DNA from: Viscum album
Taxonomy: Eukaryota; Streptophyta; Magnoliopsida; Santalales; Viscaceae
DNA: 64,000 nucleotides
Direction of reading: 5' to 3'
Assembly: GCA_963277665.1 (NCBI GenBank)
Contig: OY728120.1
Location: 943,751,195-943,815,194 of the forward strand
Below, in pieces: positions 1-11,600 of the stretch (positions are counted from its first letter, which is position 1; each line of letters starts with the position of its first letter). The notes under the pieces are model-generated. The model was given only the letters and a program-made list of their open reading frames with translations. It was not told the DNA's origin and searched no databases. A program made the translations under genes and the position numbers.

Positions 1-1104
1 ATCCTAAGAATAAATTAATTCAAGATATTACATGTCAACAGGTCTGTATATACAAGTCATAAAATAAGACATGTTCATGACATTACATATGTCTCAAGGA
101 AAGAAAAGTTAGGTAAAAATCATTTACCAAAATTTTGGACCTCATTAATAAACATTAAAACCTCCTATAAAATAAAATTAATTTTATTAAAGATATATTA
201 CAGAACCATAATCATATATATATCTAACCATATATGACTATTTACGACTTATATTATCTGTTTATTAATAATTCCATGTTAGAAAGGAATTTCAAGAAAT
301 AATTGATTGTTTTTCATCTATGTTTTTATTTTTTATTTATGTACTCTTAAATTAATAATTCTTCTATAAAATATAAAATTATAACCATGATATAAATATA
401 AATTATATTCATTCTTTTTACTTATATTAATACATAAAATATTGAGATAGAAAATGAAATATACACTTCTTGGAGACGGCATGCCATACGTAGTCATGAT
501 TTCTATTTTCATATTCTTAAAAGATTGAAAGAAGGATAGGTAAATAAAATATTACCATTACTGAGAGATTTTTATTCCATATATATAACATATTTTCATT
601 AAACACATCCTTATTTACTCACATGGAATGCCAGAATAAATCACATCGCTTTGTGAGGAGTTCTCCCGTCAGAAACCCAAGTGACGTTATTGTTTTCACA
701 TAGAATTGAAATAATGATGGTGTGTGATATAATAACTCAAAAAATATAATCATTTCATAAAAATCATATATATATATATATATTTAATCCATCTTTATAA
801 CTATCTATGAGAGGTGGTGATAAAAAATCTAATGACATCAGTTCGTGAGCCGGCAGTCTGTCGTACACAATAATGACAATTTCATAATCCATTTGATATA
901 AATGGTTATGGTTATAGGTAACTAACCCAAAAAAAAAACATATTAGTATATTTAATATACTTATTCTAATATATAATCATGTTTTAATAACAACTGAATG
1001 AGTTTTAGAATTTAATCAATTTAAAAATGTGCGATGAAGAACGTTACCTTTTCCTCAGTTAATCACCTTATTTATGCATTAGAATCCCTCCATGGATGGG
1101 TTTT
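1..1104 (-). repeat. Decayed LTR of the old Ty3/gypsy family (copy I, left part)
   Basis: AT-rich, non-coding. It aligns by eye with 49495-51900 and 59560-63230: the same order of blocks appears, for example the 'ttcaagatattacat' block at 18, 49502 and 59585, and the 'catatgtctcaaggaaag' block at 86, 49578 and 59649. It starts outside the window and is cut at 1104 by element 1; the remainder resumes at 12659. A short TA microsatellite lies near 767-784. No gene is seen. Confidence 0.6.
1100..1104. repeat. Target-site duplication GTTTT, left copy (element 1)
   Basis: GTTTT directly precedes the TG terminus of element 1 and recurs at 12654-12658 directly after its other end. Five bases is the usual Ty3/gypsy duplication length. 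Confidence 0.85.
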
Positions 1105-1769
1105 TGTCACGATCCGTCCATGGGGCCCATGTCTTCACTACCCCAATCCTGCCTTCCATAGGCTAGGGGCTGGTGACTAGCACCAAAGGCGAAAATCCCG
1201 TAAAAAGGTAAGGCATTGCCTTTATAAAGAAAACAAACACCACAGAGTATGAAAGCTGAAGTAAACACTAAGTAAACTGAGTACAAAAGTAAGTGCTGGA
1301 AAGTAAATGGGCTAGAATTCAAACCCAACTAAAAGTAAAGTACAGCTGGAATGAAAGTACAACAACTGAAAAGTAAAGTAGTGAGTCCGAGCCGTCCTCT
1401 GGACACTTTACCTGAAGGGTGGGTACATATAGTCTCCTCTGCTCCTCGGCTCCGGATGTCCGCTTCGTGTACGTCCCGTCCAGAGATCCACCTCCAGGTA
1501 CCGTCCAGCTCCATAATCTCCCACCCCGATCAATGATGTCGTTCGTCTACATCCAACACAATGTAGTGTGGGCATAGCCCATGCAGGGGTGAGTATACGC
1601 TACTTATTAGGGACCCCGAGACCTCCGAAGGTCTCCCAGAATCCACGAAGGATAAACCACAAATGAAAGATAAAAAAATGAATTAACAACCAACTCTACT
1701 AATGTATATTCCCATTCATATACCTAAATCTTCAATTCTAGCTTGGCTTCGGCACACAAGCCCAAGTAC

Positions 1770-2370
1770 AACCCGGTCCACATAGGAAAACATAACCCAT
1801 TCCGCATAGGAATTCAAAACCCAATCCACATAAGAAAGCATAACCCAATCCACATAGGATATCAAGTCAATCACATCGAAGATAAAAATTGAAAGTCAAG
1901 ACTCATCTCACACATGAAAACATAACCCATTCCACCTTGGAATTCACAACCCAATCCACATAGGAAATGATAACTCAATCCACACAGGATATCAAGTCAA
2001 TCACATCGAAGATAATGATTGAATGTCAAGACTCATCTCACACAGGTATACATTTCGTAAGATGATAGAGATAATCAGATGTATCCACTGATTCATCTAA
2101 GCTGTCAGAGCCACATAGGATACAATACCAGCTAAGCTGTTGGACCCACAAAGGATACAAGACCAGCTACTCTGCCGGACCCACATAGGATAACAGTACA
2201 GAGTCAAATACTGCCGGACCCATATAGGATACAAGAACAGTAGTCAAGTACTTCCAAACCCACATATGATACAAGAACAATAGACATCGTTGTTGAACCC
2301 ACGGAGGATTCCAGAACGGTCGCTGTCGCTGCCGAACCCACGGAGGATCCCAGTACAGTCGTTATCGTCA
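1770..2370. repeat. Sub-repeats inside element 1 3' LTR
   Basis: Two kinds of tandem sub-repeat. At 1770-2040, units of roughly 130 bp carry 'aacccaatccacatagga' followed by 'atatcaagtcaatcacatcgaaga'. At 2100-2370, shorter units of about 30-50 bp centre on 'cccacataggatacaagacc'. The partner LTR has the same organisation at 10020-10600. Their role is unknown. Confidence 0.75.
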
Positions 2371-2879
2371 TCGTAGTCGCAGCCATCTCTAGGGTTCCCG
2401 CACACAACATGATCGATTCTGGGAGGGTCTGCCCCATGAGCCAAGGGGTTTGATTCATCAACTGACACGTAGTCCAGATTTGATGTATCCCAAATTTCCT
2501 TCTCGTAAAAAACAACTCAACGCAATAGACCGCGCGTCAATCGGACGCCCAGTCCGAGAGTTATTTGCTTTTTCGTCCCAGGGGCCCGGTTGGTTTGTAA
2601 ACTAAAACCAACCCGACCGTACACCAACTGCGTCCAAACCATGAGAGGAGTAAGCCAAAAGATCCGTCTCACTAAGAGGAATCCAACAAAGTAAACGGCA
2701 CGTCAATCGGACATCTGGAGCTCAGGTTATAAGGGTTTCCGCTCTGAGGGCCCGATTGGTTTCCTGTTTGAACCAACCCAGTCATACCTGAAGTTCTCCG
2801 AAAGCTTGAATGTAATATAACAAAACGACCGTCCCGATCCAAGGATCGCTACGAAACTGGCGGTGCGTTGATCAAATGT

Positions 2880-3480
2880 TTGTAGCCCATTTTATGGGCG
2901 TTTGAAAGGATTTGTCTGGAAATAGGGGGTTTGGGCCCGGTCCGACCCAGCCCAATACCCCCTGGGTTGGCCCGAACTGGGTCGACCAGACTCGGGTCCC
3001 AGTCGACCTGACCTGGGTCCGGTTCCGGCCCATTTGGGCGTGGCCCGACCCGGTTGGCGCGGCCCGGCCAGCGTGGCCAGTGGCTTGGCCTTCGGCCGAG
3101 TGGAATTCGGAGGGGGGGGGGAAGATACCCCCCTTGATTGAAAATCATCCGGCCATTTATGGCTGGCCATAAATGAACCTGCGGGATCCGCGGGGTCCTG
3201 CCTCCAGCTAGCTCCGACGGCCAGCTCAGCCGGCCGCTTCCCCGAACTGTCGTGGCCATAGGCCGCAGCTCCTCCCCGTTTGGCATGGCGTGACGGCGTC
3301 GCGCCCCTCCTTCATGGCCCCTTGATGCTCCGGCATGGCGTGACGGCGTCGCGCCCCTCCGCCCTTGCCCGCTCCTGGTTTCGGCCTCCTTTGGCCACAC
3401 CGGCGCGGCATGACGGCGTCGCACTCCTCCACCGTGTCCTGCACCAGCCGCTGTCCTCTCATTCTCACGCGGTGCAATGG
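2880..3480. other. GC-rich block inside element 1 3' LTR
   Basis: A sharply GC-rich segment in an otherwise AT-rich window, dominated by GGCCCGACC-type words and GCATGGCGTGACGGCGTCGC repeats (3284, 3334, 3406 regions). The corresponding block in the other LTR is 11110-11600. It is part of the LTR and not a gene CpG island. Confidence 0.7.
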
Positions 3481-4529
3481 CACCGCGTCACCTTCGTCCA
3501 AGCCACGTAGAAGTTCAAAAATAAAAAGTGGAGGAGGTTAGGCCGTGTTTGTACGGCGTGACCTCCTCCCGTTATATTGATAACAGGTGGCCAAAAATTA
3601 TCGAAGAACATCAAATAATTAATCTCGAACGTAAAATCAACCCCTACCACGAAGAAGTTATCGAACGATGATCGTCGCGGAAAACGGCGTCGGCGTACGT
3701 CCAAGGTGAATGGCGTCTCACACCGGCTGCGGAGAGGAGAAGAATAGTACGTCGATCACTCCTTGCGGTGACGGTGTTCTTCATCGAGGTCTTGACGTTC
3801 TTCGCGTTCCCCAACAAAGAAGGTGAAGATCCTCTAGACTTTGAGTAATCTCTCCCAATCTCCTCACGCTACTAAACAACCCCAAATAAAATAAGGCCTT
3901 CCTTAATTTATGAACACATGCCATGCATTTTCAAATCTTCAAAAACTCAAACTCAAAATTAAATTAATTGAATAGATTTAATGAATCAATTTAATGTGAG
4001 AGTTGACATGCAATAAAGAGGGGGAGTGGGTGAGTTACATAATAAAGAGGGGTTGCCAAAATTAAGAGGGGGGTTAGGGGAATTGAAGGGGTGGGGCTCG
4101 TGTGGGCCCCACCTCATGAAATCCTATCAAGAGGAGTTTGAATTTTTAGTGGGTCCCACCCCAACACCCACACAATGGTTTTAACCACTTATAAGTGAAA
4201 TAAAATTTGTAACAAAATTTCATTTCACTTAACACTTAAGACACAAATTAAAACAACTCTTCCAGAGCAATCACAACTCCAGTAAAGGTCTTCATAAGCA
4301 ATTACCAATGCTTTGGTTTCATCGGTTCCCTTGGATTTTGATTCCGAGCCCCGGTTCAAAAGTTAGAAAAACCCGATCGTTCGTTCACTAAACGTACCCA
4401 AGCTAAACTTCAGAAATTGATTCCGGGCACACCGGGCCTCAGAATCAGGTGCCGTCAAAAACTGCACACTCGTAGAATTCCAAAGAAAATTAAGAAGAAA
4501 ATTTCCCTTGAAATTTACAGGTATTTTCA

Positions 4530-4542
4530 TTACTCCCACCTT
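4530..4542 (-). other. Polypurine tract of element 1
   Basis: On the minus strand the 13 bases just before the 3' LTR read AAGGTGGGAGTAA, purine except for two T. This is where plus-strand DNA synthesis of an LTR retrotransposon would be primed. Confidence 0.65.
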
Positions 4543-4576
4543 AGGGCATTACGTCCACGTAAAGCTACAACCAAAA

Positions 4577-5100
4577 CTAGGGAAACAAATGGGGGTATTG
4601 TGAACGCATCTGAGCCTCCCACTCCCATGTGCTCTCCTGGAGGATCCTGTTCTACCATCTAATGCGCACTAGAGGAATCTACCGTCCATGTAGGACCCGC
4701 TCCTCTCAATCATTGATCTACACTGGGACCATCGCAAAAGTAGCCTCGTCATCATTGTCCAACTCCCCATGGTTGATGATATGCGTCAGGTCGTGCATGT
4801 ATCTTATCAGCTGAGATACGTGGAAGACGTCGTGCACATGGTGCAATTGAGGTGGTAGAGCCAGGCGATAAGCCATCTCGCCTGTCCTACTGAGAACCTG
4901 GAATGGTCTGATGAAGTGCGGAGATAACATGCCGCCCCAGCCAAATCTCTGTAATCCACGTTGAGGTGAGACCCATAAGAAAACATGGTCACCATCCTCA
5001 AACTCTAGTGGTCTCCGCTTCCAGTCAGCATAAGACTTCTTTCGGCTCTGAGTTGTCCTCATCTGCTTCTAGAAGACCTGGACCTTCTCTGTCGTGACCT
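4577..5100 (-). pseudogene. pol: Element 1 integrase C-terminal tail with chromodomain-like end
   Basis: Last part of the pol reading frame; the frame terminates with TAG at 4577-4579 after residues YPHLFP, the usual end of Del/Tekay-type polyproteins. It contains the FEDGDHVFL, FHVSQL and IPLVRIRW motifs and a degenerate STWEWEAQMR segment typical of the integrase GPY/F region and the tail after it. At least four in-frame stops lie in the last 55 codons, several at positions where the family has glutamine. Whether a true chromodomain fold is present cannot be judged from the sequence alone. Confidence 0.75.
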
Positions 5101-6000
5101 GGACCAACTCTGGTCCCACAAGTGCTGACTCCCTAGGGTCTATCTAGCACAGAGGTGATCTGCAAGGTTGGCCGTACAATGCCTCGTATGGTGCCATCCT
5201 GATGGTGGAGGTGTATCTGTTGTTGTACCCAAACTCCACCAAGGGTAGGTGATCCTCCCAGCTGCGACCAATGTCGAGTACACATGCCCGGAGCATGTCC
5301 TTGAGAGTCTGAATGGTCCTCTCTGTCTGACCATCTGTCTGAGGGTGAAAGGCAGTGTTCAGGCGTAGCTGCATCCCAAATACCTCCTGCAACCCCTTCG
5401 AAAGCCAGGATGTAATGTGAGAATCTCGATCAGAGAAGATAGACGATGGCACACCATGAAGCCGTATGATCTCCTAGATATAGAGGCGTCCCACGCTCTC
5501 CACTGAGCCCTGATCTCTGATAGGTAAGAAGTGGGCCAACGTGGTGAGTTGGTCAACAATTACCCATATGGAGTCGTGACCTCTAGAAGTACATGGAAGT
5601 CTAGCCAAGATCTCAATAGATATCTCATCCCACTTCCACTCCGGGACCTCCAAGGGAATTACCAAGCCTGCTGGTACCTGGTGCCCCACCTTCACCTACT
5701 GGCAGGGGAGGCATCGTGAAACAAACTCTTCTACTGCCTTCTTCATACTCAGCCACCAGTTCTGTCGTCTGAGATCATGATACATCTTCACTACACTCAG
5801 ATGTACAGCTAATGGGGAAGTGTGAAACTCCCTCAGCGCCTCCTCATTCAAAGAAGCTAGTACAATGGTATGCCCTCTGAAAAGGACGACATTCTCTCCT
5901 CCAACAGAGAATACATCGGGTGTCTGTCCTAAAGATATCTGTGCACGCCGCATCTCACAGTCAAAGTCCCCATGTTGTGACTCTCTGACCCGCTGAAGAA
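5101..6000 (-). pseudogene. pol: Element 1 integrase (zinc-binding and catalytic domains)
   Basis: The minus-strand frame carries the integrase zinc-binding motif (HTSPLAVHLSV ... CLPCQ, about 5696-5875), then WKWDEISIEILARLP and HDSIWVIVDQLTTLAHF (about 5540-5640), then SDRDSHITSWL and AFHPQTDGQTERTIQ (about 5310-5430), then FGYNNRYTSTIRMAPYEALYG. The order matches the DDE integrase that joins retroviral-type DNA to the target. The first catalytic Asp, normally in an ISMDF-like motif, is Glu here; the second Asp and the Glu are kept. Stops after PCQ (5696) and after LYI (about 5474) split the frame; both fit CAG to TAG changes. The reading frame is the same as that of the reverse transcriptase. 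Confidence 0.88.
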
Positions 6001-6760
6001 GTTGAGGAGTGACTGTGAGTGATTGTAGAAAGGCTTACCCATCTCTATCCACGAAGGATATTTGTAAAGCGGATAACTGCTCTTTTTCCTCTCCAGGTAG
6101 CTGGATGACAGTCCTCCTATTGAGAGCATCGGCTACTACATTCCCCTTTTCTGGAGTATAGACTATCTAAATGTCATAGTCATGGAGGAACTTGAGCCAT
6201 CACCGCTATCTCAGGTTCATGTCCTTTTGCGATAAGATATACCCGAGACTCTGGCGGTTAGAGTATTCTGTAAAGCACTCACCCATTAGATAGTGACGCC
6301 ATACCTTCAGAGAGAAGACCATTTTTGCCAACTCCAGGTCATGGGTAGCGTAGTTCTACTCATGCTGCCTCAACTATCATGATCCATAGGTGATCACTGC
6401 CCGCTCCTGCATCAGGACACACCTGAGTCCGTTCCCTGATGCATCGCAGTAGACTACGTACCCTACTCCCTCCTCCAACAGCCTCAAGATGGGTGCACAG
6501 GTCAATCTCTATCTGAGTTCCTGGAAGCTCTGCTGACATCTATCTGACCACATGAAGGGTTTCCCCTTATTCATCAAATCTAAAAGTGGTGCTGAAACTC
6601 TCGAGAAGTCTGGCACAAATCTCCGATAGTACACATCCAGACCCATGAAACTCCTCACCTCCGTCACGTTACTGGGTGGCTCCCAAGCTAGTACTGCCTC
6701 CATCTTCGCAAGATCCACCACTACTCCCGCCTCAGAAATGACGTGCCCCAAGAAGTGGAC
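6001..6760 (-). pseudogene. pol: Element 1 connection region and RNase H
   Basis: The minus strand reads [20 protein letters not shown], then [20 protein letters not shown], then [15 protein letters not shown] (6509-6790), the tether that follows reverse transcriptase in Ty3/gypsy pol. Further on, around 6300-6480, a degenerate VYCDASGNGL...HDLELAK-type RNase H (which degrades the RNA strand of the hybrid) can be read through several stops. The region is in the same frame as the flanking domains, so decay is by stop codons more than by indels. Confidence 0.75.
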
Positions 6761-6844
6761 CTCTCGAATCCAGAACTGACACTTCGAAAGCTTTCCATAA
6801 ATCTAGTGCTATCGGAGTGTATCTAGTACAACACACAAGTGTTA

Positions 6845-7480
6845 GGCATTCTCCTCCTCAGTAGTCGAGTATATCAATATGTCGTCGATGAAGACTACGA
6901 CAAATCGATCGAGGTAAGGCTGGAAGATCATGTTCATGAGACTCATGAACACTTCTAGAGTGTTGGTTACGCCGAAAGGCATAACCAAGAACTCATAGAG
7001 GCCATACCGACACCTGAAATCCGTCTTCTGCACATCCTCGTCTCGAACTCTGAGATGATGATAGTCTAGCCTGAGATCTCTCTTCGAGAACCATCGTGCT
7101 CCCTTGAGAAGATCGAAGAGGTCATCAATCCCTGGAAATGGATACTTGTTCTTTACTGTCGCCTGGTTTAGGTGACGGTAATCGACACACAGTTGCAAGC
7201 TCATGTCCGCCTTCTTGGTGAACAAAATCGGGGAAGCCCAAGGTGAATCACTGGGTTGAATGAATTCCTTTCCCTGCCGGTCCTCCAGTTGTAACCATAG
7301 CTCTCGATGCTCAGCGGGAGCCATCTGATATGCTAGAGTAAATATCAGGGCTGTCCTGGGATTCATGTCAATGTAAAAGTCTACCTCTCTGTGAAGAGGT
7401 AGTCTTGGAACGTCATCAGGAAAAACTTCATTATACTGATCCACCACAACAGGGACACTCAGACTCCGCACGTCAACTAC
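6845..7480 (-). pseudogene. pol: Element 1 reverse transcriptase
   Basis: Best-preserved part of element 1. The open frame 6842-7690 contains, in order, a protease remnant, then [21 protein letters not shown], the [27 protein letters not shown] block, [30 protein letters not shown] and the catalytic FIDD motif ([13 protein letters not shown], about 6868-6906). These are the fingers and palm blocks of Ty3/gypsy reverse transcriptase, which copies the element RNA into DNA. A stop lies shortly after, at 6842. Confidence 0.92.
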
Positions 7481-7933
7481 TCCAAGGTTGAGGCTAGCCA
7501 ACTGATTAGTGATCGACTGTCCTGTCCTCTGTGTGAGTCTGTCATGTGCTGCAAAGGCTCCCTTCTTACTGGTGAAGATGAATCTACTCCCATCGGTGCG
7601 GACACACCGCACCTTGGGCGTAATACAGTCGATCTGAGCATTGACCGTTGATAACCAATCCATGCCCAATATGATGTCATAAGGCCTCAACGCTGCTACA
7701 AGAAGATCCCAGCCGAAGCTCTCGCCTCGTAGAGTAAGCTCACTCTACCGAAACAAGTGCTTAATCGTCGAGTTTGTTCCCATATGGGGCTCTATCCGTA
7801 AGGATCGAGCCAACGGCTCCGTCGAAATCTCCGAGCATCGAAAAAGGGCAGCGGTAATGAAATAATGATTCACTCTTGTGTCTATAAGAACTGCAGAAAG
7901 GGTTGAGTAGATATAGATAGTACCTCTAGTCAT
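7480..7933 (-). pseudogene. pol: Element 1 aspartic protease
   Basis: The minus-strand frame has VLIDTRVNHYFIT near 7860-7890, matching the retropepsin active-site block VLIDTGASHSFI with Gly changed to Arg. It ends with the conserved [13 protein letters not shown] block (about 7650-7690). This enzyme would cut the gag-pol polyprotein. A stop between the two blocks (about 7746) and the altered active site make it inactive. It is in frame with the reverse transcriptase. Confidence 0.8.
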
Positions 7934-7959
7934 CTCAGGTGTGCCATGGTCATAGGCCT

Positions 7960-9089
7960 CCTCAACCTGAAGCTATGCATGCCTCTGTCCCCCAGCTCCC
8001 TGTGGTCGGGGTGGACCTCCTGGTGGTGGTGGTGGTAGAGCCTAAAAGTGTCTCCCGCCACCTGCTGCTCGACCATCTCCTCTACCTCGTCTGCCTGCTC
8101 CCTGTGGACCGTGACAGTCGAACCTCTCTCTCTGCCTGGGTGGTCCCTCAACCGTCTGCTGCTCCTCTGCATGGTGGGTCGGGCAGTCACGAGCCATGTG
8201 GCCCTACCCACTGCATGCATATCATTGTCTGCTGCTCGTAAGGCTGGCTCTGATCCGAGTGCCCCGCACCTTTGAGCCAGTATCCTGAGGTCGTTCACCT
8301 GATGGTCTGGTCCGCTTGGACCCCTGTGACATCCGTCGACTACCAGCTGTAGAATACTCCGCTACATGTCGTCCTGCGGTAGGTCTCACAGCTGGTGTAG
8401 GCTCAGAAAAAAAAACTTGCCACAAGAAGGGCTCACTCCTATACTCATTCCTGCGTCAGAATGCTGGTGGGGATCATCGATGCCCTAATCTCGTGCCTCA
8501 GTCCCTGCTCAAAGGGCCGAGCCCGGAAGAATGGGTCACGTACCATGTCCATGGAATATCACGAGAGATCGGTAAATCTCACCGAGTACTGGGATACCGT
8601 CATGCTGCCCTTCCGCAGCTGCAATAACTCCGGAATGCGCACCGCACGGAGAGTGGCTGGGATGAACTCTGAGCGGAAGAGGCTCTCAATGTCCGTAAAA
8701 AGAATAGATTCCTGGTCGTGTACCTAGAGCATCAGGCTCCACCATCTTCCTATTGTCGTGTGCGGGAGACTCGCTGCAAGGATCACCATGAGGTCAGCTG
8801 GTGTCCCCACTAACCTGAAAACTCGTACAACAGCCTCCATCCATTCCTCGGCTGCCTGAGGATCTATCTCCCTGCAGAACCTGGGCGGTCTCTCACACTG
8901 AAACTCATGTAGTGCACTAAGTTGACGTGCACTCTCAGCTAATAGGGCTGGTGGCATTGGTGGCTCGGCGGGTAGAGGTACCACCAGTGCCTCCACTGTA
9001 ATAGGGCCCTACACCGAGGCCTCGTCGCCCGGTGGGCTGTCATCTTGCACAAAGCTCGGAACCCTAGCGGGCTGTCATCGTGGGGCCAT
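7960..9089 (-). pseudogene. gag: Element 1 gag
   Basis: The capsid/nucleocapsid gene probably starts at the ATG at 9087-9089 (MAPR, then a stop). The capsid-type block PPRFCREIDPQAAEEWMEAVVRVFRLVG is readable at about 8800-8890, and the frame continues towards 8000 through stops. A zinc knuckle can be recognised at about 8175-8215, but it needs a one-base frame change: the first half reads CMQ in one frame and HMARDCP in another. The gag and pol frames differ, consistent with that lost base. The product would coat the element RNA; this copy is dead. Confidence 0.75.
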
Positions 9090-9356
9090 CCTGGAAAGAG
9101 ACTGGTGTGCCACGGTCAATACATTATACCTGGTGAGCTGACACAAGTAATCACTAAGAAAACATTGAAACCCACACGCAATCAATGTTTTCGTGCATTG
9201 AGTCGGAAATCAGAAGTCAGGGTCTTGGTGTATGGATACGTCATCCGCCACACCAACACTGGACTCCCTGGACTGATAACCACATTGAATACCCTTAACA
9301 TTATTTCATCACATAGAAGAAGATCAGAGTCCTGAGTTCTGCGGTAGAACCTAACT
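9090..9356 (-). other. Element 1 5' leader
   Basis: About 270 bp between the primer-binding site and the presumed gag ATG. No coding signal is seen. Confidence 0.6.
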
Positions 9357-9368
9357 CCTCTGATACCA
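9357..9368 (-). other. Primer-binding site of element 1 (tRNA-iMet)
   Basis: The minus strand reads TGGTATCAGAGG three bases inside the 5' LTR. The first ten or more bases match the complement of the plant initiator tRNA-Met 3' end, the usual primer of Ty3/gypsy elements. Confidence 0.88.
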
Positions 9369-10019
9369 ATTTGTCATTACCCTTCCTCGGGGCATGTGCC
9401 ATGACTACCCCAAGCCCGGCTTCCATAGGCCAAGGGCTGGAAACTAGCACCAAAGGCGAAAATCCCGTAAAAAGGTAAGGAATTTCCTTTCTAAAGAAAA
9501 AAACACCATATAGTATGCAAGATGAAGTAAACACTAAGTAAACTGAGTACAAAAGTAAGTTCTGGAATGTAAATGTTCCAGAATACAAACCAAACATAAA
9601 GTAAAGTACAATTGGAATGAAAGTACAACAACTGAAAATTAAAGCAGCGAGTCCGAGTCGTCCTCTGGAAACCCCACCTGAGGGTGGGTACAGATAGTCT
9701 CCTCAGCTCCTCGGCTCCGGATGTCCGCTTTGTGCACATCCCATCCAGAGATCCACCTCCAGGTACTGTCCAGCTCTATGATCTCCCACCTCGATCAATG
9801 ATGTCTGTCGTCTACATCCAACACAACGTAGTGCGATCATAGCCCATGCAGGGGTGAGTATACGCTACTTAGTAGGGACCCGGAGACCCCCGAAGGACTC
9901 TGATAATCCACGAAGGATAAACCACAAAGGAAAGATACAAACACGAATTAACAACCAAATATACATAGTTATATTCCCATAAATATACCTAAGTCTTCAA
10001 TTCTAGCTCGGTTCCAGCA

Positions 10020-10600
10020 CACGAGCCCAAGTACAACCCATTCCACACAGGAAAACATAACCCATTCCACATAGGAATTCACAACCCAATCCATATAGGA
10101 AATCATAACGCAATCCACCCAAGATATCAAGTCAATCACATCGAAGAAAATGATTGAATGTCAAGACTCGGCTCACATAGGAAAACATAGCCCATTCCAA
10201 ATAGAAATTCACAACCCAATCCACATAGGAAAGCATAACTCAATCCACACAGGATATCAAGTCAATCACATTGAAGATAATGATTGAATGTCAAGACTCA
10301 TCTCACATAGGAATATATTTCGTAAGACGATAGAGATGATTAGATGTAGCCACTGATTCATCTCAGCTGTCGGACCCACATAGGATACAAGACCAGCTAA
10401 GCTGTCAGACCCATAAAGTATACAAGACCAGCTACACTACCAGACCCACGTAGGATACAAGTACAGAGTCAAATACTGTCAGACCCACATAGGATACAAG
10501 AATAGTAGTCATCGTCGTCAAACCCACATAGGATTCTAGTACAGTCGTTGTCACTGTCGAACCCACGAAGGATCGCAGTACAGTCGTTATCGTCGTCGCA
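10020..10600. repeat. Sub-repeats inside element 1 5' LTR
   Basis: Counterpart of 1770-2370: two longer units around 'aacccaatccacatagga' (10020-10320), followed by short 'cccacataggatacaag' units (10370-10600). Confidence 0.75.
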
Positions 10601-11109
10601 GTCGCATCTAGCTCTAGGATTCCCGCACACAACATTCTCGATTTCGGGAGGGTCCGCCCCACGAGCCAAGAGGGTCGATACATCAACTGACACATAGTCT
10701 AGAGTTGATGTGTCCCAAATTTATGCCTTACCAAAATAAACTCAATGCGACAGACGACGCGTCAATCGGACACCCAGTCTGAGAGTTATTTGCTTTTTCA
10801 TCCCAAGGGCCCGGATGGTTTTTAAGCTAAAAACAACACGAACATACTCCAACTGCATCCAAACCTCAAGCGGAGTAAGCCAAAATATGCGTCTCACTAA
10901 GAGGAATCCAACAAAGTTGACCGCACATCAATCGGACGTCCGGAGCTCAAGTTATAAGTGTTTCCGTCCGAGGGCCCGGTTGGTTTCATGTTCAAACCAA
11001 CCCAACCTTACCCGAGCTTCTCAGAAACCTTGAGTGTAATATTCCAAAACGACCATCTCGATCCACGAATCGCTACGCAACTGATGGTGCATCTATTGGA
11101 GGTCCATAA

Positions 11110-11600
11110 CCCATGTTATGGGCGTTTGAACGGATTTTTCTGGAAACAGGGGGTTTGGGCCCGGTCCGACCTGGCCCAATACGCTGTGGGTCGGCCCGAC
11201 CTGGGTCGACCCGACCCAGGTCCGGCCCATTTGGTCACGGCCCGACCTGGTTGGGGCGGCCCGGACCGACCCAGCTTTGCGGCCCGGCCCGCGTGGCCAG
11301 CAGCTTGGCCTTCGGCCGAGTGGAATTCGAAGGGGGCGGGGGGGGCTGCCACCCTTGGTTGAGAAATAGACAGCCATTTATGGCCGGACTTAACTGAACC
11401 CGCGGGACCCGCGGGGTCCCGGATCTAGCTAGATCCAGCGCTGGATCAGCCGGCCGCTTCCCATAACCGCCACGACTCATCCCCGTCTGGCGTAGTGCGA
11501 CGGCACCACGCCCCTCCGTTGCGGCCCGCTCTTGGCTGCGGCCTCCTTTTGCCACACCGGCGGAGTGCGACGGTTTTGCGGTCCTCTCATTCCTGCGCGG
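11110..11600. other. GC-rich block inside element 1 5' LTR
   Basis: Counterpart of 2880-3480, with GGCCCGACC-type words and the hairpin-forming inverted repeat GACCTGGGTCG / CGACCCAGGTC (11198-11222). Confidence 0.7.

Larger units (their letters stand above)
1105..4529 (-). repeat. Element 1 3' LTR (3.4 kb)
   Basis: Direct repeat of 9372-12653. On the plus strand it begins TGTCAC at 1105 and ends ATTTTCA at 4529. It is about 140 bp longer than its partner and differs by many substitutions and small indels, so insertion is not recent. The short open frames inside it (both strands, 1107-4400) show no family resemblance and are ignored. Internal sub-repeats lie at 1770-2370 and a GC-rich block at 2880-3480. 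Confidence 0.92.

Noticed and set aside
2880..3480. A CpG island or gene promoter in the GC-rich block
   Set aside because: The same block recurs in the other LTR of the same element at 11110-11600, so it is LTR sequence.
1107..3704. Numerous short open frames in the element 1 LTRs, some over 90 codons and on both strands
   Set aside because: They lie in repeated LTR sequence, arise from the GC-rich block with few stops, are not kept between the two LTRs and show no known motif.
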